A stretch of 10,230 nt of DNA from Oscillospiraceae bacterium. Lineage in GTDB: Bacteria; Bacillota; Clostridia; Oscillospirales; Oscillospiraceae. Each line of letters opens with the position of its first letter. Within the stretch, counting starts at the first letter, position 1. The stretch spans positions 1 to 10,230 of the forward strand of contig WQRL01000036.1 of NCBI GenBank assembly GCA_009786775.1, given 5' to 3'. The position numbers and the translations under genes are program-made. Below the pieces are notes generated by a model. That model had not been told where the DNA came from, ran no database searches, and saw only the letters and a program-made list of their open reading frames with translations. Shown here piece after piece: positions 1 to 5,386 of the stretch.

Positions 1-1
1 A

Positions 2-430
2 GAGTTTGACGCAAACCCAGGTAACTTCCAAGATATCGAAGGCAACTGGGCTGAGGATTACATCAACCTTATAGCACAGTTCGGCTGGGTAGAAGGTGTG
101 GGCGACGGTCAGTTTAACCCCGACGCAAACATGAGCCGCGCCGAGGCCGCAGCGATAGTCAACAGAATGCTTGGAAGAATAATCGACTCAACAGACGATT
201 TGCTTCCAGGGCGCACAAGGTGGCCAGACAAGACCAACATGAACGCTTGGTACTATCTGTACATGCAAGAGGCGACACATTCCACGACTTTCGAACGTCT
301 CCCGAACGGTAACATCCGCTGGGTAGAAATCCTTCCACACTTGGATTGGACAGTCCTAGAGCGTCCCGACGCTTTCCCTGCGGCCATCACAACAGCCCGT
401 GACCTCCAGCGCGAAGCGGCGGCATCATAG
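2..430 (+). CDS. S-layer homology (SLH) domain protein, C-terminal part
   Basis: This is the 3' end of a gene whose start lies left of the window. The open frame runs from base 2 to the TAG at 428-430 (142 residues). Residues about 9-59 form a clear SLH repeat: FQDIEGNWAEDYI, then FNPDANMSRAEAAAIVNRML, the usual F-x-D-x-x-x-x-WA and F-P-x-x-x-SRAE signatures. A weaker, diverged second repeat follows, beginning WPDKTNMNAWYY and passing through the QEATHST stretch typical of the last SLH unit in Clostridia proteins. SLH domains bind pyruvylated secondary cell-wall polymers and hold exported proteins on the surface, so this is inferred to be a secreted, wall-attached protein. The functional part of the protein is outside the window. 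An internal GTG at base 98 lies inside the SLH repeat and is not the real start. Confidence 0.9.
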   Translation, partial: EFDANPGNFQDIEGNWAEDYINLIAQFGWVEGVGDGQFNPDANMSRAEAAAIVNRMLGRIIDSTDDLLPGRTRWPDKTNMNAWYYLYMQEATHSTTFERLPNGNIRWVEILPHLDWTVLERPDAFPAAITTARDLQREAAAS

Positions 431-494
431 GAATAGATTGCACAGCCGCTTAGCACAAGGCGCAGGTGCGCGGTAAGGCTTAAGCTACAACTAC

Positions 495-529
495 AAAACC
501 TGAAAAGGGCGAAAGCCCTTTCAGGTTTT
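495..529. terminator. Hairpin terminator after the SLH gene
   Basis: A-rich bases 495-498, then CCTGAAAAGGGC, a GAAA loop (511-514), and GCCCTTTCAGG ending in TTTT (526-529). The stem is about 11 base pairs with a single bulged A, and the A and T runs on either side pair with each other, so it could stop transcription from both directions. It lies 65 bases after the SLH stop codon and before the dusB promoter. Confidence 0.8.
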
Positions 530-616
530 GCGGCCATGCCGCATCCCCCCAGCGCCACAGGGCTGCGCCCCGAACTTTCTGAGGGCTGCCTTGGAGGATT
601 ATTCCGTTTTTTCCAT

Positions 617-645
617 TCGACAAATCCCCTGGTGTGTGGTACAAT
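617..645 (+). promoter_or_regulatory. Sigma-A-type promoter for dusB
   Basis: The -35 box TCGACA (617-622) is one base from TTGACA. A 17-base spacer separates it from the -10 box TACAAT (640-645), which is preceded by TGG and so has an extended -10. Transcription would start near base 652, giving a leader of about 110 bases. The rest of 431-760 holds the terminator and a GC-rich stretch (541-600) in which I see no gene. Confidence 0.7.
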
Positions 646-741
646 GATTGCTGCATAATCACTGCTGGGGGTTAGTTTTGCGTGCAAAATGTGTAATTGG
701 CGCAGTGTAGCTACCATCCCAGAAGGCGCAAAACCAAATTC

Positions 742-763
742 AAGGAGAAACATACCCGTCTTG
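742..763 (+). promoter_or_regulatory. Ribosome binding site and UUG start of dusB
   Basis: AAGGAG (742-747) precedes a TTG codon at 761. The gap of 13 bases is longer than ideal. The upstream ATG at 689 has no well-placed Shine-Dalgarno sequence, and the residues it would add do not resemble this family. The TTG start puts the protein's first residues where DusB proteins normally begin. Confidence 0.55.
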
Positions 764-1774
764 CAAATTGGAAGCATACAAGTTAATTCAAAGTTGGCGC
801 TGGCGCCGATGGCGGGGGTGAGTGACCTTGCGTTTAGGACAATCTGCCGCGAACTTGGCTGTGGGCTGTTATATACCGAAATGGTCAGTGCGAAGGCACT
901 TGTTTATAAAGATAAGAAAACCCACGCCCTTCTGCGCATAGGCGAGGACCGGGGTGAGGGTGGGACTCCTGTAGCTGTTCAGATATTCGGCAGTGATCCC
1001 GTGGCGATGGGTGAAGGTTCGGCGCTGGCTATGGAGATTTCCGGTGCGGATTTTATTGACATCAATTCCGGCTGTCCCGTCGGCAAAATAGTGAAGGGCG
1101 GGGATGGCAGTGCCCTCATGAAAGATCCCGATAAGGCCCAGAAGGTCATTGAGGCCGTGGTGCGCAGCGTCAGTTGCCCTGTGACTGTCAAAATCAGAAA
1201 GGGCTGGGATAAAGGCCACATAAATGCCGTGGAGTATGCCCAAATGTGTCAGGAGGCAGGCGTTTCTGCCATAACTGTCCACGGCAGGACGCGGGTTCAG
1301 ATGTATGCGGGCAAGGCCGACTGGGATATTATCCGCGAGGTTAAAAAAATTGTAAAAGTTCCTGTAATAGCCAATGGCGATGTTTTCACGGCTCAGGACG
1401 CGGCAAAGATACTCCGTCACACAGGTTGCGATGCGGTGATGATTGCAAGAGGTTCTTTCGGCAATCCCTGGATATTTCAGCAGGCCGGAGCCTGTCTTGC
1501 GGGCGAAGAGATTCCGCCGCTCCCCCCTATTAAGAAGCGGGCTCAGACGGCGATGCGCCAGTTTGAACTTGCTGCGGTGCATAAGGGTGAGCACATAGCC
1601 TGCCTTGAGGCGCGCAAGCATTATTCTTGGTATCTCAAGGGTGTCCCCCACGCAGGGTATTTCAAGGAACAGATTATAAAAGCCGCGACCCTTGACGATT
1701 TGCGGAAAATCACGGAGGGTATCGGGCGCGAACTTAAAGATGCTCCCCGGGATCCGCAGGGGAAGCACTGGTAA
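761..1774 (+). CDS. dusB: tRNA-dihydrouridine synthase DusB
   Basis: FMN-dependent, NAD(P)H-using enzyme that reduces specific uridines in the tRNA D-loop region to dihydrouridine; it acts in the cytoplasm. With the TTG start the protein has 337 residues, normal for the family. Motifs in order: LAPMAGVSDLAFR at the N-terminus of the TIM barrel (FMN phosphate side), EMVSAKAL, VQIFGSDP, then INSGCPV with the catalytic cysteine at about residue 105, VTVKIRKGWD, ITVHGRTRVQMYAG, VIANGDVF and the FMN-binding MIARGSFGNPWIF. The HYSWYLKG segment near the C-terminus belongs to the helical tRNA-binding domain. All key residues are present. An ATG at 689 would add 24 residues without family resemblance. 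The gene has its own promoter. The sigma factor gene begins 123 bases downstream on the same strand with no obvious terminator between, so read-through is possible. Confidence 0.95.
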   Translation: MQIGSIQVNSKLALAPMAGVSDLAFRTICRELGCGLLYTEMVSAKALVYKDKKTHALLRIGEDRGEGGTPVAVQIFGSDPVAMGEGSALAMEISGADFIDINSGCPVGKIVKGGDGSALMKDPDKAQKVIEAVVRSVSCPVTVKIRKGWDKGHINAVEYAQMCQEAGVSAITVHGRTRVQMYAGKADWDIIREVKKIVKVPVIANGDVFTAQDAAKILRHTGCDAVMIARGSFGNPWIFQQAGACLAGEEIPPLPPIKKRAQTAMRQFELAAVHKGEHIACLEARKHYSWYLKGVPHAGYFKEQIIKAATLDDLRKITEGIGRELKDAPRDPQGKHW

Positions 1775-1842
1775 TAATAAGCCCTCGTTTTCGGCAAGGC
1801 TCAGTGAAATGAGTTTGCTGTGGAGAAGGGCGGCAACGTAGC

Positions 1843-1869
1843 GGAACGGATATGCGCTCAAAGGCGTGT
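1843..1869 (+). promoter_or_regulatory. Possible ECF sigma-dependent promoter before the sigma gene
   Basis: GGAAC (1843-1847), a 17-base spacer and CGTGT (1865-1869) resemble the AAC-containing -35 and CGT-containing -10 boxes of ECF sigma promoters. The start site would fall about 20-25 bases before the sigma factor ATG. ECF genes usually control themselves, which fits, but both boxes are short and can occur by chance. Confidence 0.35.
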
Positions 1870-1897
1870 GCAGTGAAGCGGATTTTACGAGGACGGT

Positions 1898-2479
1898 ATG
1901 CCAGCTATAGAGGAACTACAAATAATTAAAAAAGTTCTCGATGGCGATGCAGACGCTTTTGAGGAGCTGGTTTTGGCGAACCAAAAAAACGTCTATAACC
2001 TCACTCTCAAAATGACCAAAAACGAGGAAGATGCGCTTGACCTTTCGCAGGAGGCGTTCATAAAAGCCTATACGCAGCTAGAAGTTTTTCGCGGTGATAG
2101 CAAGTTTTCGGTGTGGCTGTACAGATTGACATATAATCTGTGCATTGATTTTTTGCGCAAAAAAAAGAAGGAGCAGGTTATCTCGATAAGCTCCTATCAA
2201 GATGACAGTGGCGCTGTAACCGACATGGAGCTGCCTGATATACGTGAGTTGCCTGAGGATAGTGCAGAGAGAAAAGAGCTGCGCAGCGAGATTGCTCAGA
2301 GTATTGACGAGCTTAACCAAAATCACCGCGAAGTGCTTATAATGCGGGAAATAAACGACATGAGTTATGCTGAAATTGCAGAGACTTTGGGTGTCAGCGA
2401 GGGCACGGTGAAGTCCAGAATCGCCCGTGCGCGGCTGAGTCTTGCCAATATTCTTAAGGAAAAGGGAACTTTTCCATAA
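1898..2479 (+). CDS. ECF-family RNA polymerase sigma factor (SigW-like)
   Basis: Extracytoplasmic-function sigma factor of 193 residues, normal length for the group. It directs RNA polymerase to a stress regulon when released from its anti-sigma partner. Region 2 spans residues about 22-92, with the core-binding and -10 reading parts (DALDLSQEAFIKAY, then FSVWLYRLTYNLCIDFLR). A variable acidic linker follows. Region 4 spans about 130-185, with the helix-turn-helix MSYAEIAETLGVSEGTVKSR that reads the -35 box. The ATG at 1898 has GAGGA only 4 bases upstream, a modest site. The next gene is a zinc-finger anti-sigma factor starting 52 bases after the stop, the standard co-transcribed pair. The gene contains a T6-GCGC-A8 palindromic tract at 2149-2166, encoding the basic FLRKKKK stretch at the end of region 2. 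The sequence does not reveal the regulon. Confidence 0.93.
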   Translation: MPAIEELQIIKKVLDGDADAFEELVLANQKNVYNLTLKMTKNEEDALDLSQEAFIKAYTQLEVFRGDSKFSVWLYRLTYNLCIDFLRKKKKEQVISISSYQDDSGAVTDMELPDIRELPEDSAERKELRSEIAQSIDELNQNHREVLIMREINDMSYAEIAETLGVSEGTVKSRIARARLSLANILKEKGTFP

Positions 2480-2531
2480 GTTATGCGTCTAAACAAACGT
2501 AAGAGATTAAATCCAAAGGAGGTGGAGTGAC

Positions 2532-3797
2532 ATGAAAAACTGTATAGAAATGATGGAGCTGCTAAGTGCCCAAATCGACAACGAGCTATCTCAGGCCGAC
2601 AGCGAACGTCTACAGGCGCATCTGCAAAGCTGCGAAGAGTGCTCCGCCATAATGGAATTCTACAACGAAATATCCGTTGCAGCATCTGAGTCTGCTGCTG
2701 AAGCACCCGAAGAACTCTGCACAAATGTCATGTCGCAAATCCGGAGCGGGAATGTGAAAAAAACTGCCCCATCCAAAAGAAATGCAATAGTTTACCTCAA
2801 ACGATATCTTCCCGCAGTGGCAGGTCTTGCGGTAATTCTGACAGCCCTGCCCTTCATACTGACCAATCAGCCCCCCGCAACCACTGATGGGGTGGCTCCT
2901 GTGGCAGGTGAATCCCGCACCCTATTCGGGGCAGATCCGCAGATGCAGTGGAACGCCGAAGATGCCTCGGTTTCCGAGGCCGCTGAGGAGAGTGCCAGCT
3001 ATTCCGCGTCTTTCTTTGACATAGACGATGCAGTTATGGGCAACTATGCCCAATTTCCGACAGCACCTCCGGAAGCTCCGGGTGGGCGGTCTGAGCCAGT
3101 TGCGGTAGACCTGGCGCCCCCGCCCATGGACAGGTCTGCGCCGCCTATTTCGGATCCAGAGCCGGCGGATCACGCCGGTGGGGCTGGAGACGCCGCACAT
3201 ACAGACGCTCCGATAGACACGGGCGAAGCACATCACAGGGCCGAGTCCGAAATCGTCGGCACTGAGCCCGTAGGCGGTCAGCATGACATGGCGGACAGGC
3301 AGGCTGTGGAAGACACACAATATGCGGGAAGTGACGAAGCTGCACAGGGAATTGCTCCGCAAAATGAAGAAGAAGCAATTAGTGTGGGTGCTTTTACAGA
3401 TGATTTAAGCCTGGGAGATGAAGCGGCTGAAGCTGTTGAAACTGAGCCCCGCGGAGAGCCCGCAGGAATAATCGCCCCCGCACCCCCGGCGTTTCTCACA
3501 ATTCCCCCCGATGGTACAGGCATTTCTCCTGAAGGCCTAGACGGGCTGGTGGAATTTAACGCCCTAATCAGCGGCGCTTCCATGATTATAGAAATAAGAG
3601 GCTCATTCCCCGAAGCCTTGAGCGCACATCCTTCGGAATTTCTGGGCGACTGGATTGTCTGGGAAAGGTTATTCAAACTTCCCCAGGCAGAAGCAAGGGA
3701 GCTTTTAGAAGTCTTGCTAACCCACGAAGACATCACTATAAACCTGGGGTCAGACCCTTCTGCCCACTATGCGGTAATCCTATACAAACCGCAGTAG
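2532..3797 (+). CDS. Membrane-anchored zinc-finger anti-sigma factor with long extracellular part
   Basis: Predicted to hold the neighbouring ECF sigma factor inactive at the membrane. Residues 1-40 form an anti-sigma zinc finger (zf-HC2 type): C4, then H30-x3-C34-x2-C37 in AHLQSCEEC, the usual zinc ligands, preceded by LLSAQIDNELSQAD, the typical LSAYLDGEL-like helix. One hydrophobic segment at about residues 92-112 (YLPAVAGLAVILTALPFIL) should cross the membrane once, with the N-terminus inside. The outside part is about 305 residues. Residues about 115-320 are rich in Ala, Pro, Glu and Asp and probably disordered; the last hundred residues look folded but I do not recognise them. At 421 residues it is much longer than the common 200-250-residue anti-sigma factors. 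The start is firm: AAAGGAGGT at 2515-2523 lies 8 bases before the ATG. The C-terminal domain may be the sensor, which is inference. Confidence 0.85.
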   Translation: MKNCIEMMELLSAQIDNELSQADSERLQAHLQSCEECSAIMEFYNEISVAASESAAEAPEELCTNVMSQIRSGNVKKTAPSKRNAIVYLKRYLPAVAGLAVILTALPFILTNQPPATTDGVAPVAGESRTLFGADPQMQWNAEDASVSEAAEESASYSASFFDIDDAVMGNYAQFPTAPPEAPGGRSEPVAVDLAPPPMDRSAPPISDPEPADHAGGAGDAAHTDAPIDTGEAHHRAESEIVGTEPVGGQHDMADRQAVEDTQYAGSDEAAQGIAPQNEEEAISVGAFTDDLSLGDEAAEAVETEPRGEPAGIIAPAPPAFLTIPPDGTGISPEGLDGLVEFNALISGASMIIEIRGSFPEALSAHPSEFLGDWIVWERLFKLPQAEARELLEVLLTHEDITINLGSDPSAHYAVILYKPQ

Positions 3798-3816
3798 GGG
3801 TAACTCTTAACCATCC

Positions 3817-3962
3817 GTCGGGCACGGGTGCTGCTCTGTGAAAAAGTGTGACGGCCTCCGTCAGTCACGTCTGCCCTGGTGAAGGCTTGGAACCTTGGAT
3901 GAAATTTGTGTTCCAGGACTGCGGCCGCCCCACTTTTCCCCAGAGCAGCACCAGTGTCCGAC
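3817..3962. ncRNA. Unidentified structured element between anti-sigma and MgtC-family genes
   Basis: The two ends, 3817-3838 and 3941-3962, are inverted repeats of 22 bases matching at 20 positions, one of the two differences being a possible G-U pair. Inside, AAAAGTG (3842-3848) pairs with CACTTTT (3931-3937) after a 3-by-3 loop. Two further hairpins fit in the centre: TGACGG-CCT-CCGTCA (3849-3863), and CTTGGAAC (3886-3893) with GTTCCAGG (3910-3917). A T-containing stretch, TAGTTTTC, follows the outer stem. This could be a leader RNA, a small RNA, or an elaborate terminator of the sigma/anti-sigma operon. It does not match any riboswitch class or 6S, SRP or tmRNA consensus that I can recall. 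The strand is uncertain because the outer stem reads equally in both directions; the plus strand is favoured by its neighbours. Confidence 0.5.
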
Positions 3963-3989
3963 TAGTTTTCGCTTTCAAATTCCGTCCCC

Positions 3990-4014
3990 TGCTGCTCTAA
4001 CACATCCTTGTGTT
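3990..4014 (+). repeat. Third copy of TGCTGCTCT plus a small hairpin
   Basis: TGCTGCTCT at 3990-3998 repeats 3829-3837 exactly and can pair perfectly over 9 bases with AGAGCAGCA at 3942-3950, which is also the partner of the first copy. It is followed directly by a 6-base-pair hairpin, AACACA-TCCT-TGTGTT (3999-4014). The hairpin has no T-run after it, so it is not a classic terminator. Confidence 0.55.
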
Positions 4015-4036
4015 ATCCCCTGCCTTGTGCTAGTAT
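4008..4036 (+). promoter_or_regulatory. Possible promoter of the MgtC-family gene
   Basis: TTGTGT (4008-4013), a 17-base spacer and TAGTAT (4031-4036) preceded by TGC, which gives an extended -10. The start site would be near 4043, about 30 bases before the ATG. If this is the main promoter, the structured element upstream is not in the MgtC mRNA leader. Confidence 0.5.
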
Positions 4037-4073
4037 TATACAAGAGGCATACAAACCGGCGGAGGGAAAGCCA

Positions 4074-4778
4074 ATGACATTTTATGAGATTTCTGAAACC
4101 CTGAGCGGAATAAATACAATATCCATAACTGTGCGGCTCCTTATGGCTACGCTAATGGGCGGTATCATCGGCCTTGAACGGGGCATAAAAAAACGTCCTG
4201 CGGGCATGAGGACATACATGCTGGTTTGTATCGGTGCCACTTTGGTAATGATAACAAATCAGCATTTGGCCTACATATTTCCTGAGGCCGACCCTGCCCG
4301 CCTGGGCGCTCAGGTAATAAGCGGTATAGGTTTTCTTGGTGTCGGCACTATAATAATAACCCGCGACAGGCAAGTGAGGGGGCTCACCACAGCCGCAGGC
4401 TTATGGGCCAGTGCTTGTATGGGGCTGGCCATCGGTGTAGGGTTTTACTCAGGGGCGCTTATTGCGCTGGCCTTTATATTTTTGGTTACAACAGTTATGC
4501 ACAAGCTGGATACAGAGCTAATCAGGCGTTCGCGCGCGGTGGAAATTTACATGGAGCTCAAAGATTCCTCGAACATATACAAAGTCCTGGATTTTGTCCG
4601 TGACAACAATGTTAAGGTCACCTACATGGAAGTGACCCGCCCCAAATATGACAACGAAGCAGCCACCACCAAAATCGGCCTGCTCCTGTCACTCTATCTC
4701 CCCCACCGCAAAATTCACTATGAACTAATTTCCAAAATCGGAGCCATAGACTGTGTCAGCTTTGTAGAAGAAGTGTAG
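4074..4778 (+). CDS. MgtC/SapB family membrane protein
   Basis: Integral membrane protein of 234 residues. The N-terminal half holds several hydrophobic segments with the family signatures GLERGIKKRPAGMRTYMLV, ISGIGFLGVGTIII and VRGLTTAAGLWASA. The C-terminal part, from about residue 150, is soluble and resembles the small ACT-like domain found in longer MgtC proteins. The family was named for Salmonella MgtC, a virulence and low-magnesium survival factor that inhibits the F-type ATP synthase. The role of Bacillota homologues is not settled, so magnesium or acid adaptation is only a possibility here. The ATG at 4074 is chosen because GGAGGG (4061-4066) sits 7 bases upstream; a TTG at 4008 in the same frame would add residues unlike the family and overlaps the hairpin and the putative promoter. 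Confidence 0.9.
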   Translation: MTFYEISETLSGINTISITVRLLMATLMGGIIGLERGIKKRPAGMRTYMLVCIGATLVMITNQHLAYIFPEADPARLGAQVISGIGFLGVGTIIITRDRQVRGLTTAAGLWASACMGLAIGVGFYSGALIALAFIFLVTTVMHKLDTELIRRSRAVEIYMELKDSSNIYKVLDFVRDNNVKVTYMEVTRPKYDNEAATTKIGLLLSLYLPHRKIHYELISKIGAIDCVSFVEEV

Positions 4779-4830
4779 AAAAAAACGTTGCGCAGACATC
4801 TGAAAAGATAGTTTTTCGGATGCCTGCGCA
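4779..4830. terminator. Hairpin between the MgtC-family and acetyltransferase genes
   Basis: TGCGCAG (4789-4795) pairs with CTGCGCA (4824-4830), and CATCTGAAAA (4797-4806) continues the stem with the TTTTTCGGATG side (4812-4822), interrupted by an A/C mismatch. A run of seven A at 4779-4785 becomes a U-run after the hairpin when read on the minus strand, so the better terminator reading is for leftward transcripts coming from tex. On the plus strand no U-run follows, so for the MgtC-family gene it may only protect or weakly terminate the mRNA. Confidence 0.45.
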
Positions 4831-4869
4831 GTAGTTGTGTGTAAAATGACTTGCTATTAGGAGGTTACT

Positions 4870-5346
4870 ATGAATAGCTCAATCAATCTGAAATTTTACG
4901 AACAACAATATCTGGAAGACCTGGACAAAATTCAGTTGACGGAGGAGCATCTATGGTTTACCTCAACTCCCGGCGAAGTGATCAAAACCCTGCAAGACCC
5001 CAACCGCCGCATGGTTCTTATTCTAAATGAGAATGTATGTGTTGGATATTTTGTGCTCCACGAAAAAGATGGGGCTTTGGATATAGGTTTTGACGATAGG
5101 GCATTGCTGATCAGGGCTCTCGCCGTGAATGCCTTAGAGCAAGGGAAAGGGTTTGCGTATCAAGGGATGAGTATGCTTCCTGAGTTTGTAAAAGCGCATT
5201 ACCCGTACATAGACAAGATCGTTTTGATAGTTAATTCAAAAAATGTGCCTGCGCAGAGGCTATATAAAAAGGTAGGCTTTGTTGAACACAGTTCAAGGAT
5301 TCATGAAACGCACGGCGTGCAGTTTATATATCGGTATGATTTGTGA
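4870..5346 (+). CDS. GNAT family N-acetyltransferase
   Basis: Predicted acetyl-CoA-dependent N-acetyltransferase of 158 residues, a complete single GNAT domain. The acetyl-CoA pyrophosphate-binding motif A is seen as LIRALAVNALEQGKGFAYQG, a Q-x-x-G-x-A version of the family's Q-x-x-G-x-G/A loop, after the preceding beta strand GALDIGF. Motif B is IVNSKNVPAQRLYKKVGF, the N-x-x-A-x-x-L-Y-x-K-x-GF pattern. The substrate cannot be told from sequence: small amines, protein N-termini and antibiotics are all used in this superfamily. The start is secure, with AGGAGG (4859-4864) 5 bases before the ATG. I saw no convincing promoter close upstream, so it may be read from the MgtC-family gene despite the hairpin between them. 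It converges with tex, whose stop lies 40 bases away. Confidence 0.88.
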   Translation: MNSSINLKFYEQQYLEDLDKIQLTEEHLWFTSTPGEVIKTLQDPNRRMVLILNENVCVGYFVLHEKDGALDIGFDDRALLIRALAVNALEQGKGFAYQGMSMLPEFVKAHYPYIDKIVLIVNSKNVPAQRLYKKVGFVEHSSRIHETHGVQFIYRYDL

Positions 5347-5358
5347 TGAAATTTGATA

Positions 5359-5385
5359 GGCGCTTAACGCGCCTCTAAACGCGCC
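5359..5385. terminator. Short GC-rich hairpins between convergent acetyltransferase and tex genes
   Basis: GGCGC-TTAAC-GCGCC (5359-5373) is a 5-base-pair stem, and another GCGCC follows at 5381-5385, so the first arm could use either partner. No strong T-run follows on either strand within this interval. The only candidate is the TTTT at 5393-5396, inside the end of tex. A shared weak terminator is likely from position but poorly supported by sequence. Confidence 0.3.
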
Positions 5386-5386
5386 G

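Noticed and set aside
1804..1841. SigW-like promoter using TGAAAT at about 1805 and CGTA at about 1837
   Set aside because: The gap between the boxes is about 26 bases, too long for an ECF promoter; the GGAAC/CGTGT pair is better placed.
869..1861. Long antisense open frame on the minus strand opposite dusB
   Set aside because: It is a by-product of the codon use of dusB; it has no family features, and dusB has unmistakable motifs.
2922..3736. Overlapping minus-strand frames opposite the anti-sigma gene
   Set aside because: They are Arg- and Ser/Pro-rich shadow translations of a GC-rich low-complexity stretch, with no motifs.
3817..3962. 6S RNA, SRP RNA, M-box, T-box or cobalamin riboswitch identity for the structured element
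   Set aside because: The expected conserved words (SRP GGAA apical loop with AGCAG, T-box GGUGG motif, B12 box) and the 6S central bubble layout are missing; the M-box sequence is not recognisable either.
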